Assembly (NCBI GenBank): GCA_948847595.1
Contig: CAQOGY010000014.1
Span: 1-64,000, forward strand
Direction of reading: 5' to 3'
Length of the DNA stretch: 64,000 nucleotides
Source: an uncultured Bacteroides sp.
Lineage (GTDB): Bacteria; Bacteroidota; Bacteroidia; Bacteroidales; Bacteroidaceae
The position numbers and the translations under genes were made by a program. The notes beneath the pieces were generated by a model, which searched no databases, was not told the DNA's origin, and saw only the letters and a list, made by a program, of their open reading frames with translations. Every line of letters begins with the position of its first letter. The stretch's first letter is position 1. This document shows, piece after piece, positions 62,446 to 64,000 of the stretch.

Positions 62446-64000
62446 ATGAAGAATAGACTAAAAGGTTTTGCTTTTGTACTGACGACAGTCGTTTCGTCGC
62501 TGACTGCGCAGAATGTAGTTGTTAACGGACCCGATGGCAAGTTGCAGGTCACCGTTTCGTGTTCGGAAGGAGGTGAGGCATCCTACTCTCTTGTTTATAA
62601 CGGAAAGCAGATGCTTGAGTCTTCTCCGTTGGGGCTGGAGACCAATCTGGGCAGTTTTATCAAAGGTATGAAACTGACAGGACATCGGGAAAAACAGATT
62701 GATACCACTTACACTCAGTCGCGTATAAAAGCTTCCCGCATACACTATCGTGCGAATGAACTGGTTTGTTCATTTGCCAACGATAAAGGGCAGAAAGCGG
62801 ATGTAACGTTCCGGGTGAGCAATAACGATGTAGCTTTCCGGTACACATTGCCTCGTCAGGGAGATACCGGAAGCATTGTAGTAGATGGTGAAGAGACGGG
62901 ATTCCGTTTCCCTGCCGGAACCACCACTTTTCTTTGTTCGCAGAGTGATGCCATGATTGGGTGGAAGCGGACGAAGCCCAGTTACGAGGAAGAATATAAG
63001 GTGGATGCTCCGATGGATGTGCGTTCGCAGTATGGACACGGATACACATTCCCCTGTTTGTTTAAAGTCGGGGAAGACGGCTGGGTGCTTGTCAGCGAAA
63101 CGGGAGTGGACAGCCGCTATTGCGGTTCACGCCTGAGTGATGTCGCAGAAGGGAATCTTTATACGGTGGCCTTTCCCATGCCCGAAGAAAATAATGGCAA
63201 CGGAACGGTAGCACCGGCTTTCTCCTTACCCGGCTCTACGCCCTGGCGCACTATTACCGTAGGAGAAACGTTGAAGCCTATTGTAGAAACGACTGTTCCG
63301 TGGGATGTAGTCGAACCGCTGTACGAAACGGAACATAACTATCGTATGGGACGCGGAACCTGGAGCTGGATACTCTGGCAGGATGGCAGTATCAATTATG
63401 ATGACCAAGTGCGTTATATCGATCTGGCTGCTGCCATGGGATATGAATATGCACTGATAGATAATTGGTGGGATACGAATATCGGTCACGAACGTATGGA
63501 ACAGCTTATCCGGTATGCGCGAAGCAAGAAGGTAGATATGTTTCTGTGGTATAGTTCGAGTGGTTACTGGAATGATATCGAGCAGGGACCTACGAATCTG
63601 ATGGATAACCCCATTGCACGCAAGCGTGAAATGAAATGGCTGCAAAGTCAGGGAGTTAAAGGTATCAAGGTCGATTTTTTCGGTGGTGACAAGCAGGAGA
63701 CCATGCGTCTGTATGAAGCTATCCTGAGCGATGCCGATGATCATGGACTGATGGTTATCTTCCACGGCTGTACCCTGCCGCGCGGATGGGAACGGATGTA
63801 TCCCAATTATGTGGGCAGTGAAGCGGTGCTGGCTTCGGAGAATATGGTTTTCAATCAGCACTTCTGTGATGAAGAGGCTTTCAATACTTGTCTGCACCCC
63901 TTTATACGCAATTCGGTCGGCTCTATGGAATTTGGCGGCTGCTTCCTCAACAAGCGGCTGAACAAAGGAAATGACGGAGGAACCACCCGCCGGACTACGG
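62446..64000 (+). CDS. GH97 glycosidase, probably retaining type, cut by the window end
   Basis: The ATG at 62446 opens a frame that stays open to the window end (518 codons); family members have about 640-740 residues, so the C-terminus is missing. A signal peptide (MKNRLKGFAFVLTTVVSSLTAQ) is followed by the N-terminal GH97 beta-sandwich (to about residue 280) and the TIM barrel with WSWILWQDGSINYDDQ. GIKVDFFGG puts Asp410 where retaining GH97 enzymes (alpha-galactosidase type) have the nucleophile; inverting SusB-type enzymes lack it there. Glu459 and Glu465 are candidate acid/base residues. It is the fourth gene of the HTCS-controlled locus, 120 bases after the F5/8C gene. Confidence 0.88.
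   Translation, partial: MKNRLKGFAFVLTTVVSSLTAQNVVVNGPDGKLQVTVSCSEGGEASYSLVYNGKQMLESSPLGLETNLGSFIKGMKLTGHREKQIDTTYTQSRIKASRIHYRANELVCSFANDKGQKADVTFRVSNNDVAFRYTLPRQGDTGSIVVDGEETGFRFPAGTTTFLCSQSDAMIGWKRTKPSYEEEYKVDAPMDVRSQYGHGYTFPCLFKVGEDGWVLVSETGVDSRYCGSRLSDVAEGNLYTVAFPMPEENNGNGTVAPAFSLPGSTPWRTITVGETLKPIVETTVPWDVVEPLYETEHNYRMGRGTWSWILWQDGSINYDDQVRYIDLAAAMGYEYALIDNWWDTNIGHERMEQLIRYARSKKVDMFLWYSSSGYWNDIEQGPTNLMDNPIARKREMKWLQSQGVKGIKVDFFGGDKQETMRLYEAILSDADDHGLMVIFHGCTLPRGWERMYPNYVGSEAVLASENMVFNQHFCDEEAFNTCLHPFIRNSVGSMEFGGCFLNKRLNKGNDGGTTRRTT

Noticed and set aside
63226..63897. 223-residue minus-strand frame at the window end
   Set aside because: It is antisense to the GH97 catalytic domain, which is well supported.

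Overview
The window is chromosomal DNA of a gut Bacteroides, most probably of the B. thetaiotaomicron/B. ovatus group. The evidence is three SusC/SusD outer-membrane pairs, a hybrid two-component regulator, many lipoproteins with DUF1735 or F5/8C domains, four sulfatases, a FrdC-FrdA-FrdB operon and several promoters with the Bacteroides -7 box TAnnTTTG. No tRNA, rRNA, CRISPR array, transposase or phage gene was seen. The species is inferred from gene content only.

Region 1 (188-20506) is a polysaccharide utilisation locus for a mannose-containing glycan. On the minus strand run a GH92 alpha-mannosidase, then an NHL/IPT lipoprotein, SusC, SusD, a DUF1735 lipoprotein, a GH3 beta-glycosidase, a GH38 alpha-mannosidase, a hairpin terminator, a GxGYxYP-family protein and a broken small secreted gene. 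Divergent from GH92 is a membrane-anchored regulator with a beta-propeller sensor outside and a SARP-like DNA-binding half inside. A roughly 45-bp sequence shared by the GH92/regulator gap and the gap before the NHL gene is a candidate operator for it.

Region 2 (20526-27229) holds an AAA ATPase with a 48-bp palindrome upstream, a long intergenic region with copy 1 of a composite repeat element, a fimbrial-type operon (DUF3575, DUF5119, fimbrillin) closed by a strong terminator, and an AraC regulator.

Region 3 (27463-37659) has the fumarate reductase operon flanked by two AraC-plus-sulfatase modules. The AraC proteins are paralogues sharing an N-terminal four-cysteine signature. The second sulfatase is followed by a GH20 beta-hexosaminidase. 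Copy 2 of the composite repeat (37680-38280) fills the gap between GH20 and the next locus.

Region 4 (38302-51444) is a host-glycan locus under an ECF sigma/anti-sigma pair: sigma, FecR, an STN-containing SusC, SusD, a GH18 endoglycosidase, a DUF1735-LamG lipoprotein and two translationally coupled sulfatases. A second GH18 gene diverges from the sigma gene. GH18, GH20 and the sulfatases together suggest sulfated GlcNAc-rich host glycans (N-glycans or mucin-type).

Region 5 (51413-64000) is a third locus: a hybrid two-component regulator facing SusC, SusD, a lipoprotein with an F5/8C domain, and a GH97 enzyme cut by the window edge. The divergent gap contains a perfect inverted repeat and a -7 box.

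The most unusual observation is the composite repeat element: two copies about 16 kb apart in opposite orientation, each built from successive arrays with a strict 22-bp period.
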